This document shows, piece after piece, positions 53,557-62,822 of a DNA stretch of 64,000 nt. How positions within the stretch are numbered: position 1 is the first letter of the stretch; each line of letters begins with the position of its first letter. Source of the DNA: JAXDMU01 sp963762435 (GTDB taxonomy: Bacteria; Pseudomonadota; Alphaproteobacteria; ATCC43930; CGMCC-115725); assembly GCA_963762435.1 (NCBI GenBank), contig CAVXLN010000003.1, positions 1-64,000 of the forward strand. Reading direction: 5' to 3'. The translations under genes were made by a program, and so were the position numbers. Below the pieces are notes generated by a model that had not been told where the DNA came from, made no database searches, and was given only the letters and a program-made list of their open reading frames with translations.

Positions 53557-53608
53557 TCCCGGTCGTCCGATCGCAGCCGAGTCTCCCCCTCCGCTCGCGA
53601 TCTCTCGG

Positions 53609-53645
53609 AAACGGCCGGATCCACTCCCCCCGATCCGGCCGTTTT
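53609..53645. terminator. Bidirectional rho-independent terminator
   Basis: AAACGGCCGGATC, 10-nt loop, GATCCGGCCGTTT followed by a T: a perfect 13-bp stem with A-run on one side and T-run on the other, between the convergent csbD-like gene and the aspartyl protease cluster. Confidence 0.85.
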
Positions 53646-53661
53646 CACGCCTGCGGCGAGG

Positions 53662-54738
53662 CTACTCCGTCGCCGAGCGGCCGGCCTCGACGTTCGTGAG
53701 ATAGATCTTCTCCTCGTGATAAGCGATGTAGAGCCGGAAATTCTTGAGGATATTCATGCCGATCAGGATGTCCGGCATGATCTGCGATTGGACGCTCATG
53801 TGGCTGCCGGTCGCCGTATCCGTGTCATGCCGGAGCGAGGCCGCCAAGATGCGCGGATTGTGGATTGTGATATCGCCGATCCGGAGGCTCTTGAAGTTGA
53901 AGGCAACCGCCTCCTGCGGCTGAGCATCGATCGTCATCCCTTCCGGCGCGGCAATGGCGCCTGGCGAGGTCGGCGACAGGCCGAAGCGGTCGAGTGCGGC
54001 CCCGGTCGGGATCACCGTCCAGCTGGCGCCGGTATCGATCATGCCGGTGAGCTTTTGACCATCGAGCTCGACATCGACGAGGAGCCATTGCGTACGAGGG
54101 TCGATATGGATCGGCAGCGCCTCATAGTTGCTCGACCAGTAGACGGTCCGGCCCTCGCAGTGATTCTGGTCGAACAGCTTCACCTGACCCGCGGCCGGAT
54201 CGATCTCGAGATCCGCACTGCGAAGATTGGAGGCGCCCAGCACGCCGGCCGCCTGGCCGTCGCTGCCGTCACCGCCTTGGCCGAGCGCGTAGAAATCGAT
54301 CGAGCCGCTGCGGATCGCGCCGAGCGTGACATCGCTCACCGTCACCTTGTCGGTCAGCACGCTCTTGCCGCCGAGCGGCCGCGCCGTACCGTCATTGAGC
54401 GCCAGCTCGGGCGCGGTGTGATCGACGAGGTTGGTGCGGACCGAGCGATGGGCGAGCACGCTGTCGCGGCTCGAGTCGCTGGGCGTGAGGAATTGCAGGC
54501 CGAGCTTCTGCCCCATCGGCCGCGTCAGCCCATGCCAGCCGGCCCCGGTATCGAGCAGCAGCGGGACCGGGACGGTCCCGATCTTGGCGTCCAGCAGCAG
54601 CTGGTTCTGCGGCGTGATCCGCGCTGGGATCGTGCCGATCTTGGTCAGGCTGCAGCTCGGTTCCGCCGCCATGGCGGCAGCACTCGCGACCAAAAGGACC
54701 AGCGGGAAGGGGATGAGGCGGATCTTGGCGGAGAGCAT
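53662..54738 (-). CDS. Secreted retropepsin-like aspartyl protease family protein (paralog 3)
   Basis: 358 residues. Signal peptide (FPLVLLVASAAAMA), CSLTKIGTIPA near the mature start, LLLDTGAGWHGLT (~70), FDQNHCEGRTVYW, GMIDTGASWTVIP (~235) and FRLYIAYHEEKIYLT at the end, finishing in AGRSATE. Longer than paralogs 1-2 by a ~35-residue insertion after the first site. First (promoter-distal) of three tandem copies; 15 bp from paralog 4. Confidence 0.82.
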   Translation of the reverse strand: MLSAKIRLIPFPLVLLVASAAAMAAEPSCSLTKIGTIPARITPQNQLLLDAKIGTVPVPLLLDTGAGWHGLTRPMGQKLGLQFLTPSDSSRDSVLAHRSVRTNLVDHTAPELALNDGTARPLGGKSVLTDKVTVSDVTLGAIRSGSIDFYALGQGGDGSDGQAAGVLGASNLRSADLEIDPAAGQVKLFDQNHCEGRTVYWSSNYEALPIHIDPRTQWLLVDVELDGQKLTGMIDTGASWTVIPTGAALDRFGLSPTSPGAIAAPEGMTIDAQPQEAVAFNFKSLRIGDITIHNPRILAASLRHDTDTATGSHMSVQSQIMPDILIGMNILKNFRLYIAYHEEKIYLTNVEAGRSATE

Positions 54739-54753
54739 TGCTCACCTCGCTCG

Positions 54754-55728
54754 TTATTGCGCAGCGGCATGGCCTGCATTTACGCCGGTATAATAGATCT
54801 GCTGCTCGCGATAGGCGATGAACATGTGGAAGTTCTTGAGAATATTCATCCCGATCAGAAGATCCGGCATGAAGAGCGATTGGCGATTGAAATGGGATTC
54901 GCCGGCAAGATCGGTATCGTGCCTGAGCTCGGCAATCATGATGCGCGGATTGTGGATGACGATGTCGCCGATCTTCAACGTCTGGAAACCGTAGGCGCCG
55001 ACTTCCTGCGGCTGACTGTCGATCGTGATGCCGCCCGGTACCGGCGTCACGCCCGGCGAGGACAGGGTGAGGCCGAAACGGTCGCGCGCCGTGCCGATCG
55101 GCATGGTCGTCCAGCTGGCGCCGGTATCGATCATGGCGCGGACCTTCTGCCCATCGAGCTCGACATCGAGCGTCATCCGCGCCGGATCGAGCAGCGTCGG
55201 CAGCGTGCCGTAATCGCTCGCCCAATAGACCGCCTTGTCGGGGCATCGATCCTGGTCGAAGAAATTCACTTTGCCCGCGGCCGGATCGATCTCGATGTCG
55301 ATGATGCGGTTATAGGCGGCCAGGACCCCGGCGGCATTGCCGTCGGAACCGTCGCCGCCCTTGGCAAGCGCAAAGTAGTAAAGCTCGTCGGCGTGGGTGG
55401 TGCCGAGTTCCGTCGTGCCGACTTTGATGCCCTCGTTAGGGGCGGCACCACCGATCGGACGCAGTGCCACATGCGAATTGAGGAAGGTCAGGCCGAGCCG
55501 GTTCGCCATCGGATGCGTCAGGCCGTTCCACCAGGCGCCCGTATCGAGCAGCATCGGCACGTCGGTGCCGTTGATCCGAGCCTGCACGACGAGCTGATTG
55601 CCGGGCGTGATGTGCATCGCCATCGAGCCCAGCTTCTTCAGCGTGCAGGACTCATCGGCATGGGCGGGATCGAGGCAAAGGAGGGGGAAAGCGAGGGCGA
55701 GACCAAGGCTGGTCTTCCAGGACAGCAT
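54754..55728 (-). CDS. Secreted retropepsin-like aspartyl protease family protein (paralog 4)
   Basis: 324 residues. Signal peptide (LGLALAFPLLCLDPAHA), CTLKKLGSMAM, MLLDTGAWWNGLT, FDQDRCPDKAVYW (His of the marker replaced by Arg), AMIDTGASWTTMP and FHMFIAYREQQIYYT. Both catalytic-type aspartates are present. Middle of the three-gene tandem array, clearly homologous to the flanking genes along its whole length. Confidence 0.82.
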   Translation of the reverse strand: MLSWKTSLGLALAFPLLCLDPAHADESCTLKKLGSMAMHITPGNQLVVQARINGTDVPMLLDTGAWWNGLTHPMANRLGLTFLNSHVALRPIGGAAPNEGIKVGTTELGTTHADELYYFALAKGGDGSDGNAAGVLAAYNRIIDIEIDPAAGKVNFFDQDRCPDKAVYWASDYGTLPTLLDPARMTLDVELDGQKVRAMIDTGASWTTMPIGTARDRFGLTLSSPGVTPVPGGITIDSQPQEVGAYGFQTLKIGDIVIHNPRIMIAELRHDTDLAGESHFNRQSLFMPDLLIGMNILKNFHMFIAYREQQIYYTGVNAGHAAAQ

Positions 55729-55837
55729 GACATGCGCTCCGCCAAGTTGCTTGCATCACGACCGCACGCTCCGCGTGCGGCTCGACTACGAGATCTACCA
55801 TGAAATGCAGATGCGGGAAGCGGTTTTTCAACCACTC

Positions 55838-56863
55838 CTATTCAGTCGCGGAGCGGCCGGCCTTGGCGTCGGTGTAATAGATCACCTGCTCGCGCGACGC
55901 GATGTAGAGATGGAGGTGCCGCAGCACATCCATGCCGATGATCACATCCGGCGCTGTGACCGACTGGCGATGGATATGGGTCCCGGTAGCCACATCGGTA
56001 TCGTGCCGGAGCTGCGTCACCACCACCGTTACCTCATGGACGGTGAGGTCGCCGATCTTGAGCGTCGCGACATCATGATCGATTCCCGTCTGCGGCTGGG
56101 CGTCGAGCGTGATGTCGGCGGCCTCGCCTTCGGGCTGCTCGATGCCGAGCTTGTGATAGGCGACACCGCTCGGCACCACGGTCCGGCTGGCGCCGGTATC
56201 GATCACGCCGGTGAGCTTCACCCCGTCGAGTTCGACTGGAACTTCGAGGTAACCCATCGCCGGTTCGACGTGATAGGGCATCGTTTCGTAATCGTCGGAC
56301 CAATAGACCACCCGGCCGGTGCAATGATTGGGCTCGAACACATTGATCTTGCCGCCCGTCGGATCGATCTCGAAATCGACATCGTTCCGCGCCGCCGCCC
56401 CCAGCACGCCCGCCGCCGCATTGCCGCCACCGCCGCTGTCAGGAAAGACATAGAAACTGGTGGCATCGAAAATAACGGCCTCGCTCAGCACCGACTTGCC
56501 GCCGAGCGGATGGGCCGCACCGTCGGACAGACTGCCGGGATAGGCGAATTCGGTCGTGCGGAAATAGGCCCGCCGCTCATGCATGGTCTGAAGATTGCCG
56601 CCATAGCCGTAATCCGGCACGAGGCCGAGCCGCGCCGTCGCCGACAGGCCAAACGCATTCCAGGCGGCCGCCGTGTCGAACAGCATGGGGATCGACACAT
56701 CGCCGAACTCCGCCTTCACCAGCAGCTGGTTCCCGGCCGTGAGCTCGGCATCCATCGAGCCGAGCTTCTTGAGATAGCAGCGGTCATCCGCCAGCGCCGG
56801 CACGGAGAGCAGCAGCGGCAGGGCGAGAAGGGCCGGGATGGTTTCGGACCGATGGATCCTCAT
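55838..56863 (-). CDS. Secreted retropepsin-like protein (paralog 5), first site altered
   Basis: 341 residues, GGAGGG before the ATG. Signal peptide (IPALLALPLLLSVPALA), CYLKKLGSMDA, first site MLFDTAAAWNAF with DTA instead of DTG, marker FEPNHCTGRVVYW, intact second site GVIDTGASRTVV, and LHLYIASREQVIYYT ending in AGRSATE like paralog 3. Loss of the glycine in the first site suggests weakened or regulatory rather than catalytic function, or use of only the second site. Promoter-proximal gene of the cluster. Confidence 0.8.
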   Translation of the reverse strand: MRIHRSETIPALLALPLLLSVPALADDRCYLKKLGSMDAELTAGNQLLVKAEFGDVSIPMLFDTAAAWNAFGLSATARLGLVPDYGYGGNLQTMHERRAYFRTTEFAYPGSLSDGAAHPLGGKSVLSEAVIFDATSFYVFPDSGGGGNAAAGVLGAAARNDVDFEIDPTGGKINVFEPNHCTGRVVYWSDDYETMPYHVEPAMGYLEVPVELDGVKLTGVIDTGASRTVVPSGVAYHKLGIEQPEGEAADITLDAQPQTGIDHDVATLKIGDLTVHEVTVVVTQLRHDTDVATGTHIHRQSVTAPDVIIGMDVLRHLHLYIASREQVIYYTDAKAGRSATE

Positions 56864-56977
56864 GCGCCGCCCTCCGGTCTTTGTATAGGGACAGCGTATC
56901 GGTTAAGACCGTTACCAACAAGAGAGACGCAGCCGGGGTACCCTACGGGAGTTTACCGAGATGGAGTTTCGCTTCTG

Positions 56978-57382
56978 ATGTCGCGAGCTTCCCGCAGATC
57001 AGCCTACTGGAGCGGTATTATCTGCGCCGCGCTCTCGATCCTATTCGTTCAAGCGGTTGCCAAGGCCGCCGAGCCAGCCCTCTCACCGCGCGCGAATTCT
57101 TCGCCACCTTTGATTACCATAATGGTTGACCGCGCCGATCCCCCGTTCGCGCTATGGGATGGATTGCCTATTCCTGACGCCGCAGGCCTCGATCAGAAGC
57201 TTGCTGTCTATGCGGCCGAATTTGGCCGCCCGATGATCCATCTCGTGCCAGCGCGGGAGGCTACATATCAGCACGTGGCGGAAGTCATGAAAATTCTTCA
57301 GCGATACGGCGCCAATATCGGCTTAGTCGGCAATGAGCAATTCCTTCCAGCAAGCCCGCCCATTGCGGAGCCGAAGCGCTGA
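56978..57382 (+). CDS. ExbD/TolR-like periplasmic domain protein
   Basis: 134 residues from ATG 56978; the open frame further left is antisense to paralogs 4 and 5. One N-terminal membrane or signal segment (SGIICAALSILFVQAVA), then the ExbD/TolR C-terminal pattern: PLITIMVDRADPPFALWDG and YQHVAEVMKILQRYGANIGLVGNEQF. The proton-channel Asp of true ExbD (in its TM helix) is not visible, so this may be a stand-alone periplasmic domain. No exbB/tolQ neighbour. Confidence 0.65.
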   Translation: MSRASRRSAYWSGIICAALSILFVQAVAKAAEPALSPRANSSPPLITIMVDRADPPFALWDGLPIPDAAGLDQKLAVYAAEFGRPMIHLVPAREATYQHVAEVMKILQRYGANIGLVGNEQFLPASPPIAEPKR

Positions 57383-57408
57383 GATGAACATGGAATGCAA
57401 AGTGCCCC

Positions 57409-60400
57409 CTACTGATCGCTCACCGCGCGCACATCGAAGAAATTGCTGCCGCTGAAGTAATAGAACGGGTCCTGCTCGAGGTTGAGCTTGCGGCTCGCGT
57501 CATGCACATGGGATTTGGTGAAGAGCAGCAGCTCGGCGACATTGACCTTGCCGGCATGGTCCATATCGGCGTCGCCCTTGAGGCCTTGGAGCAGATATGT
57601 GGTGAACAGCCCGTGCGTGCTGCCGCTCGCGCCGCTTGAATCGAGCGCCTCGCTGCGCGCACCGGCCAGGATGAAGCGGCCGATCTCGTGGCCGACACTT
57701 TTCGCCACCGTCTCGTTGCGCGCCTTCTGCTCGACCGCGTCGCTGGTGGCAAGGGCCGCGGAATAGCAGGTGTCGAGCACGAGCAGCAGGTTGCCCTGCA
57801 TCTTTTCGAGCAGCGGCAGGAGCGCCGCCTCGCCATAGCCGTCCTGGCGGAAGAGATCGGCCACGATCTCGCGCTCATGCGCTTCGGTGCCGTTGCGCGC
57901 ATCGGCCAGCATGTCCTGATGCTTCACGGCGAAATCGACGGGAGCGAAGTAATATTGCCCATCGATCGCTTCGCCATGGCCGGAGAAATAGAGCACGATG
58001 ATGTCCTGCGGCCGCGCCTTGGCCGCGACATCATCGAGGGCCGCCGTGATCTTGGGCGCGGTCGCCTCATTGTCGAGCAGCAGTTTCGCCTCGGCCCGGC
58101 CATAGACCGGCGGGCTCGGCTTCGCCAGCATCTCGCCCACCGCCTTGGCGTCGTTTGCGGCATTGGCGAGGCGGAATTCCGCCTGCTGATAATTGCTGAC
58201 GCCGACCGCGACGATGTAGAGCACGGCATCGCTCGTCTCGGTCGAAGCTGTCACGGGAGCCGCGGCCTTGGTCGCCGTGACGACGACATCTTCGCCAGGA
58301 TTCGACTGGATCGCACCGTTGGCCGACGCCGTGGCGAAGCGGAACTCGTTGGCTTTGGGCGCCAGCGCCAGCACGACCGTTTCACGCCGCTGCTTCGGAT
58401 CCTCCAATTCGACTTGCCGCTTGCCGTCGATATTGGCGCCATTGCGCCGGACCGTGACGCGGCCGAGGCCGCCGCCCTGATCCTCGATCTGATAGCGGGC
58501 GAAGAACTCGTCGCCGGCGCCGGACGCGGCGAGATGTTTCGCATCCTGGCTGGGCTTGGCCTCGCTGTCGGCCGGACAATTGGCGGCACCCGAGGGACGG
58601 ATACAGGCTTCGAGCAGCGTCAGTTTCGGCGGCAGGCCGCTCTTCAGCACCGATTGCACGGAATTGCCGCCCTTGCCGGGATCGAGCACGGCGGCACCGC
58701 GGAAGCGTGCCAGCACGAGATCGCGCCGATAGAAGCGCCCATAGAGCTGGCCGATCGCGACGAAATCGGCCGCCTTCTGCGGGCCGTTGCCGATATGGTA
58801 TCCGACCAGCGTCTCGCCCGAGACGCCGCTGGCATCGCGGCTATGGTCGAAATAGCCTTCGGGCACCCAGACGACCCAACGCTTGTCCTGGCGATCGACG
58901 AAGAGGCTCAAGGCCAGCCTGCCATCGGCCGCGGCATACCAGCGGATCGTGCCGTCGCCCAAGGCGGCCAGAATGTAGCGGCCATCGCCGCTGACATCGA
59001 CGCTCCAGGCCGGCGCCGGCAGCACCTGGTGCCAGGCCTCGGCATCGGCGCGCTCGAACCGCAGATAGAAATCCGTGCCGATGGCGACACCGGCATCGCC
59101 CGGCAGGACGGCGGCCGACCGGCTATGCTCGTTCGGATCGAGCTGGATCTGGCGGCCATTGAGCTTGGGTGCCGTGCCGTTGCGCCAATCGGCGAGATTG
59201 AGCTTCGCATCGCTCGGCTGAGCGAGCTTGAGATCGGCGCGCGAAGCATTCGCCGGCTCGAGCGTGCCTTCCAGCAGATCGAAACGCAGGCGGCTCTTCG
59301 CCCCCGGCTCGAGCGGGAATTCGAGCACGCCGCCATCCTGGGAAACCCGGAACCCATCCTGCCAGGCATCGCGGAAATCCACGTGATCAGCGCCACGATG
59401 GATATGTTCCGCACCATCGGGACCGATGACGGCGAAGGATGGCTCGGCACTCGTATAAAGGGCCCCGCCGTCGGGCAGGATGGCGAGATCCGTCACCGTA
59501 TCGAGAGCGGTGGCCAGCAAATCGCGATCGGGCGCCAGCGTGGCCGCGGCATGCCAGAGGCGGACGAGACGATGGCCATCGCCATCCTTGTAGCCGCCGG
59601 CGGCCGCGAGCGAAGACCCGTCCGGACGCCAGGCGACGACGGACAGCGCGCCGGTCCGCCCCGCGGCGCCATCGAGCGTCTGCAATGGCTTCAGCCCGGG
59701 CGCGCTGAAGAGGGCGACATGCGGCCCGCCGGCGCTGCCGATGGCAAGGCGCTTGCCGTCGGGCGAGAAGGCGGCACCCCAAGGCCGGCCATCCTGAAGA
59801 TTGGCGAGCGCCGGCTCGGCCAGGCCCGGGCCGTAAAGGCGGATACGGCCGTCATCCGAGGTTGATGCCAGCGACCCGTCGGGCGCGAAGGCCAGCCAAT
59901 TGACCGTGCCGCCATATTTATGGTCCTCGGCCAACTTCCTCTGGCCGGCGAAATCGATCAGCACGATGCCGGCCGAGCCTTGCAGCCCGACGGCCAGCAG
60001 CTTGCCGTCGGCCGAGAAGGCCAGCGCCGAGACGGCATCGGCGAAACCGCCGATGGCGCCCCGCATCCGGCCGCTGCGCCGATCGAGCACATAGAGTGCG
60101 GAGCCCTTGTCCTCGCCGGTGCGGCCACCGACCACGATGAGATCGCCCGTCGCCGCGACGGCATAAAGGGCACCGATATCCCCGGACCCGATCGGCGGGC
60201 GCCAGACGGTTTGCGGCAGGCCTGTGCCAAGCGCCCAGCCGCGCGCTGTCTTGTCGTCGGAAACCGTGATGAGCTCGCGTCCCTGATCGGCCAAGGCGAA
60301 GCGGTTGATGATGGCGCCATGCATGCCGGTCTCGATCCGGAGCACCGGCGCGTTGGCATTGTCTTGGGCCGAAACGGGCCCTGCCCCGGCGATGAACGCC

Positions 60401-60438
60401 AGAGCCAGGCCCAGACAGGTCAGCAATCTGCGCCGCAT
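57409..60438 (-). CDS. Exported WD40 beta-propeller fused to caspase-like peptidase
   Basis: 1,009 residues. Signal peptide (LLTCLGLALAFIAGAGPVSA), then about seven to eight propeller repeats over ~450 residues (for example VSALAFSADGKLLAVGLQG, VNWLAFAPDGSLASTSDDGRIRLYG). The C-terminal ~280 residues are a peptidase C14 (metacaspase-like) domain: ALYIVAVGVSNY-like VLYIVAVGVSNYQ, catalytic His in YFSGHGEA (~820) and Cys in LVLDTCYSA (~890). The middle contains MNPS-like folds of unknown type. An outward-facing protease activated through the propeller is inferred. 10 bp from the SH3 lipoprotein gene. Confidence 0.87.
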   Translation of the reverse strand: MRRRLLTCLGLALAFIAGAGPVSAQDNANAPVLRIETGMHGAIINRFALADQGRELITVSDDKTARGWALGTGLPQTVWRPPIGSGDIGALYAVAATGDLIVVGGRTGEDKGSALYVLDRRSGRMRGAIGGFADAVSALAFSADGKLLAVGLQGSAGIVLIDFAGQRKLAEDHKYGGTVNWLAFAPDGSLASTSDDGRIRLYGPGLAEPALANLQDGRPWGAAFSPDGKRLAIGSAGGPHVALFSAPGLKPLQTLDGAAGRTGALSVVAWRPDGSSLAAAGGYKDGDGHRLVRLWHAAATLAPDRDLLATALDTVTDLAILPDGGALYTSAEPSFAVIGPDGAEHIHRGADHVDFRDAWQDGFRVSQDGGVLEFPLEPGAKSRLRFDLLEGTLEPANASRADLKLAQPSDAKLNLADWRNGTAPKLNGRQIQLDPNEHSRSAAVLPGDAGVAIGTDFYLRFERADAEAWHQVLPAPAWSVDVSGDGRYILAALGDGTIRWYAAADGRLALSLFVDRQDKRWVVWVPEGYFDHSRDASGVSGETLVGYHIGNGPQKAADFVAIGQLYGRFYRRDLVLARFRGAAVLDPGKGGNSVQSVLKSGLPPKLTLLEACIRPSGAANCPADSEAKPSQDAKHLAASGAGDEFFARYQIEDQGGGLGRVTVRRNGANIDGKRQVELEDPKQRRETVVLALAPKANEFRFATASANGAIQSNPGEDVVVTATKAAAPVTASTETSDAVLYIVAVGVSNYQQAEFRLANAANDAKAVGEMLAKPSPPVYGRAEAKLLLDNEATAPKITAALDDVAAKARPQDIIVLYFSGHGEAIDGQYYFAPVDFAVKHQDMLADARNGTEAHEREIVADLFRQDGYGEAALLPLLEKMQGNLLLVLDTCYSAALATSDAVEQKARNETVAKSVGHEIGRFILAGARSEALDSSGASGSTHGLFTTYLLQGLKGDADMDHAGKVNVAELLLFTKSHVHDASRKLNLEQDPFYYFSGSNFFDVRAVSDQ

Positions 60439-60447
60439 GGCGGAGCC

Positions 60448-61566
60448 TCAGCTGGTGCTCGTATCCGAATCGAGATTGAAGGCGAGCGTGCTCTGCTTCG
60501 AGGCATCGTCCACCGAATGGTCATAGGCGACCCGCTTTTCCGGGATCGTCTCGGTGGCACCGACCGCGACCTGGACATTGCGGTTGGTGCTGGTGACGGG
60601 CGGCCGCGGCGGCGGCGTATAGTTGCTGGCCGTCGCAGTCGTCGGGGACGGCCGGGGGGTCGCAGATGAGAGCGCCAGATACTGGGCCGAGACGAAGCCC
60701 GTGGTGCCGTCATCGAGGTTGACCTTGCGCCAACTGCCGCTGCCGCCCTCGTTGAAGACGCGGACATGGTCGCCCTTGGCAACGGTATCGATCTTGGCGC
60801 TGCCGGCGCTGGGGCCTGAGCGAACATTGGTGCCGGCCGTCGCCACATAATCCATCGTCGGCGCATTGGCCGCCGCGATCTGGGCCGAGCGGGTCGCCAT
60901 GACGCTCTGCGCCTCGGGATCGTCCTTGACCAGCTGCTCGGACGCGAAGCGGAAGGAATCATCCTGCTGCGCCATCTTGGTGCCGTATTGGCGAGCCAGC
61001 GCCAGCTCGTCATCGAAGCGGCGCTTCTGGTCGGCGATCTGCGTTGCCCCGCGGTCTCGCGCGAGCGAGCCCTGGCGCACCTGCGCCTTGATCTGGGCGA
61101 CCGTGTTGAAGCGGCATTGCTTCAAGGCCGCGAAAGTCGTGCTCGTACGGTCGATCTCGTTCGCGGCCTGCGAGATGTCGCTATTGATCGAGCCGGCCAG
61201 CTGCGTCCGGTCGGCCGCATCCTTCTGGCGCGCATTGAAATAGCCGGCCGCCCCGCCGGCAATGAGCCCGACGCCGCCGCCGATAAGAGCGCCCTTGCCG
61301 GCATCGCCGCCGGTCGCAGCGGCGCCGATGGCGCCCAGTGCCGCACCGCCAAGACCGCCGAGGAGGGCGCCTTGCATCGTCTCCTGCAAATAAAAGCTCT
61401 TGGAGTCGGCAAAGGCGACATGTTCGCGCCCACAACTATCGGACGGGTCGGCACTGCTCGAAAACATGTTGCCGCCCGACTGGCAGCCATTCAGCACCAT
61501 GGCCAGGCTGCTGGCGAGCATGAGCCGCCGTGCCTGCTGGCCGAGAAACGCATTATGTGCGCTCAT
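60448..61566 (-). CDS. Lipoprotein with glycine-zipper and SH3 domain
   Basis: 372 residues from ATG 61566 (AGGGGATA upstream). Lipobox in MVLNGCQSG, a glycine-zipper segment (ALLGGLGGAALGAIGAAATGG and GALIGGGVGLIAGGAAG), a ~150-residue helical coiled region, then a bacterial SH3 domain (GTNVRSGPSAGSAKIDTVAKGDHVRVF ... WRKVNLDDGTTGFVSAQYL). It likely sits in the outer membrane and binds cell wall. The caspase-like gene follows 9 bp downstream, so the pair is probably one operon. Confidence 0.85.
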   Translation of the reverse strand: MSAHNAFLGQQARRLMLASSLAMVLNGCQSGGNMFSSSADPSDSCGREHVAFADSKSFYLQETMQGALLGGLGGAALGAIGAAATGGDAGKGALIGGGVGLIAGGAAGYFNARQKDAADRTQLAGSINSDISQAANEIDRTSTTFAALKQCRFNTVAQIKAQVRQGSLARDRGATQIADQKRRFDDELALARQYGTKMAQQDDSFRFASEQLVKDDPEAQSVMATRSAQIAAANAPTMDYVATAGTNVRSGPSAGSAKIDTVAKGDHVRVFNEGGSGSWRKVNLDDGTTGFVSAQYLALSSATPRPSPTTATASNYTPPPRPPVTSTNRNVQVAVGATETIPEKRVAYDHSVDDASKQSTLAFNLDSDTSTS

Positions 61567-61640
61567 CGAGTATCCCCTTTTCCCCCGAAAAGACATGCCG
61601 GCTCTCCGGCACTTCTAAAATAAAGGACGTATTTACAATT

Positions 61641-61658
61641 TTCGGTTGCCCAACCGAA
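61641..61658. promoter_or_regulatory. Inverted repeat between glycosyltransferase and lipoprotein genes
   Basis: TTCGGTTG, CC, CAACCGAA: perfect 8-bp stem, 49 bp after the glycosyltransferase stop on the minus strand and 74 bp before the lipoprotein start. Could be a terminator of the upstream unit or an operator of the lipoprotein operon. Confidence 0.45.
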
Positions 61659-61706
61659 CTAACATACTCAAGCTAAATCAATACTCGACCGGCTTCAATG
61701 CCGGGA

Positions 61707-62822
61707 TCACAGGGTTTCGGCGAATAGAGCCCGATATCGGTCGGTCATGGTGTCGAGCGCATATTGGCCGGCGACATGCTGCCGGTTCGCCTCGCCAAGT
61801 ATCGCCCGCTGCGCCGGGTCGGCGAGCAGCGAGGCCAGCAAGGTGCTAAATCGCGGCTCGTCGGAAACGGGCACGACATACGCCTGATTCGGTCCGGCCA
61901 GGATCGTGCGCACATCGCCGACATCGGTGGCGATGACCGGCTTGCCGGCCGCCATCGCCTCGAGCACGGAAATCGGCATCTGCTCGGTATCGGAGGTGAG
62001 CGCGAAGATGTCGAACCGCCCGACGATCCGCTCGGGCTTGGCGATCGAGCCGGTGAAGATCACGCGGTCGGCAAGGCCGAGCCGCGCCGCCTCGGCCTCG
62101 AGCCCGGGCCGCTCCGCACCATCGCCGACGATGACGAGCCGGACCGGGCGCTCCGGCGGCAGGGACGCGACGATGCGCAGAAGCCGCCCCAGATTCTTCT
62201 CGCGCCGCAATGCTGCGACCGTGCCGATCACCGGAACCGCAGGATCAAGGCCGAGCGACGCCACGAGCTCGGCATCGGGGGCGCCTGCGAAGCGCGCGCA
62301 ATCGATGCCATTCGGCAGATAGAGCACGCGGGCCGGCGCCACATGCCAGCGCGTCAAAGCCACGGTTGCGAGCGTGCGCGACGGCACCACGATGCGCCCA
62401 TAGCCTGCGAACAGCAGGCGCCGCATCAGGGCGCGCTTCGGATTCTGCCGCGTCGGTGATTCATCGGGACCGAAGCCATCCTCGAAATGAAGATGCGGCG
62501 CCAAGGGCCGGAGCCGGTTCGCCAGCCCCCATTCGATGGCGCCCCAATTGTAGGTCAGCAGCAGATCCGGCTTGAGCCGGCGCATGAGGGCGCGTGCGGC
62601 GCGGAGATTGGCGAGGCTGACGCCGCCCGACTTCGTGACCGGGATCTCGGCAAAGCCGCAATCGAGATCGGGATCGAGCCGCGTGCGGGCATCGAGCTTG
62701 CCGTCCATCGCCAGCACCGTGTGCCGGAACTCGCCCTTGAAGCGATTCGCCAGCGTGACGAAGCGGCTCTGCTGGCCGCCCATCTCGAATGTCGAGAAGA
62801 CATGCAGAAGAAGCGGCGCCAT
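61707..62822 (-). CDS. Glycosyltransferase family 4 protein
   Basis: 371 residues. HVFSTFEMGGQQSRFVTLAN at the N-terminus is the acceptor-side GT-B pattern; GTVAALRREKNLGRLLRIVASLP and the C-terminal donor site ALTSDTEQMPISVLEAMAAGKPVIATDVGDVRTIL carry the E-x7-E-type motif of GT4. Adds a sugar to a polysaccharide or lipid intermediate using a nucleotide sugar. Starts directly after the sugar-transferase stop, so both belong to one exopolysaccharide operon. Confidence 0.9.
   Translation of the reverse strand: MAPLLLHVFSTFEMGGQQSRFVTLANRFKGEFRHTVLAMDGKLDARTRLDPDLDCGFAEIPVTKSGGVSLANLRAARALMRRLKPDLLLTYNWGAIEWGLANRLRPLAPHLHFEDGFGPDESPTRQNPKRALMRRLLFAGYGRIVVPSRTLATVALTRWHVAPARVLYLPNGIDCARFAGAPDAELVASLGLDPAVPVIGTVAALRREKNLGRLLRIVASLPPERPVRLVIVGDGAERPGLEAEAARLGLADRVIFTGSIAKPERIVGRFDIFALTSDTEQMPISVLEAMAAGKPVIATDVGDVRTILAGPNQAYVVPVSDEPRFSTLLASLLADPAQRAILGEANRQHVAGQYALDTMTDRYRALFAETL

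Noticed and set aside
53716..55803. Long plus-strand frame (695 codons) across the aspartyl protease cluster
   Set aside because: It is antisense to two genes with signal peptides and conserved DTG motifs; long shadows are common in GC-rich DNA.
57688..59865. Long plus-strand frame (725 codons) opposite the WD40-caspase gene
   Set aside because: Repetitive His/Arg/Gly-rich composition of an antisense shadow; the minus strand carries the catalytic and repeat motifs.
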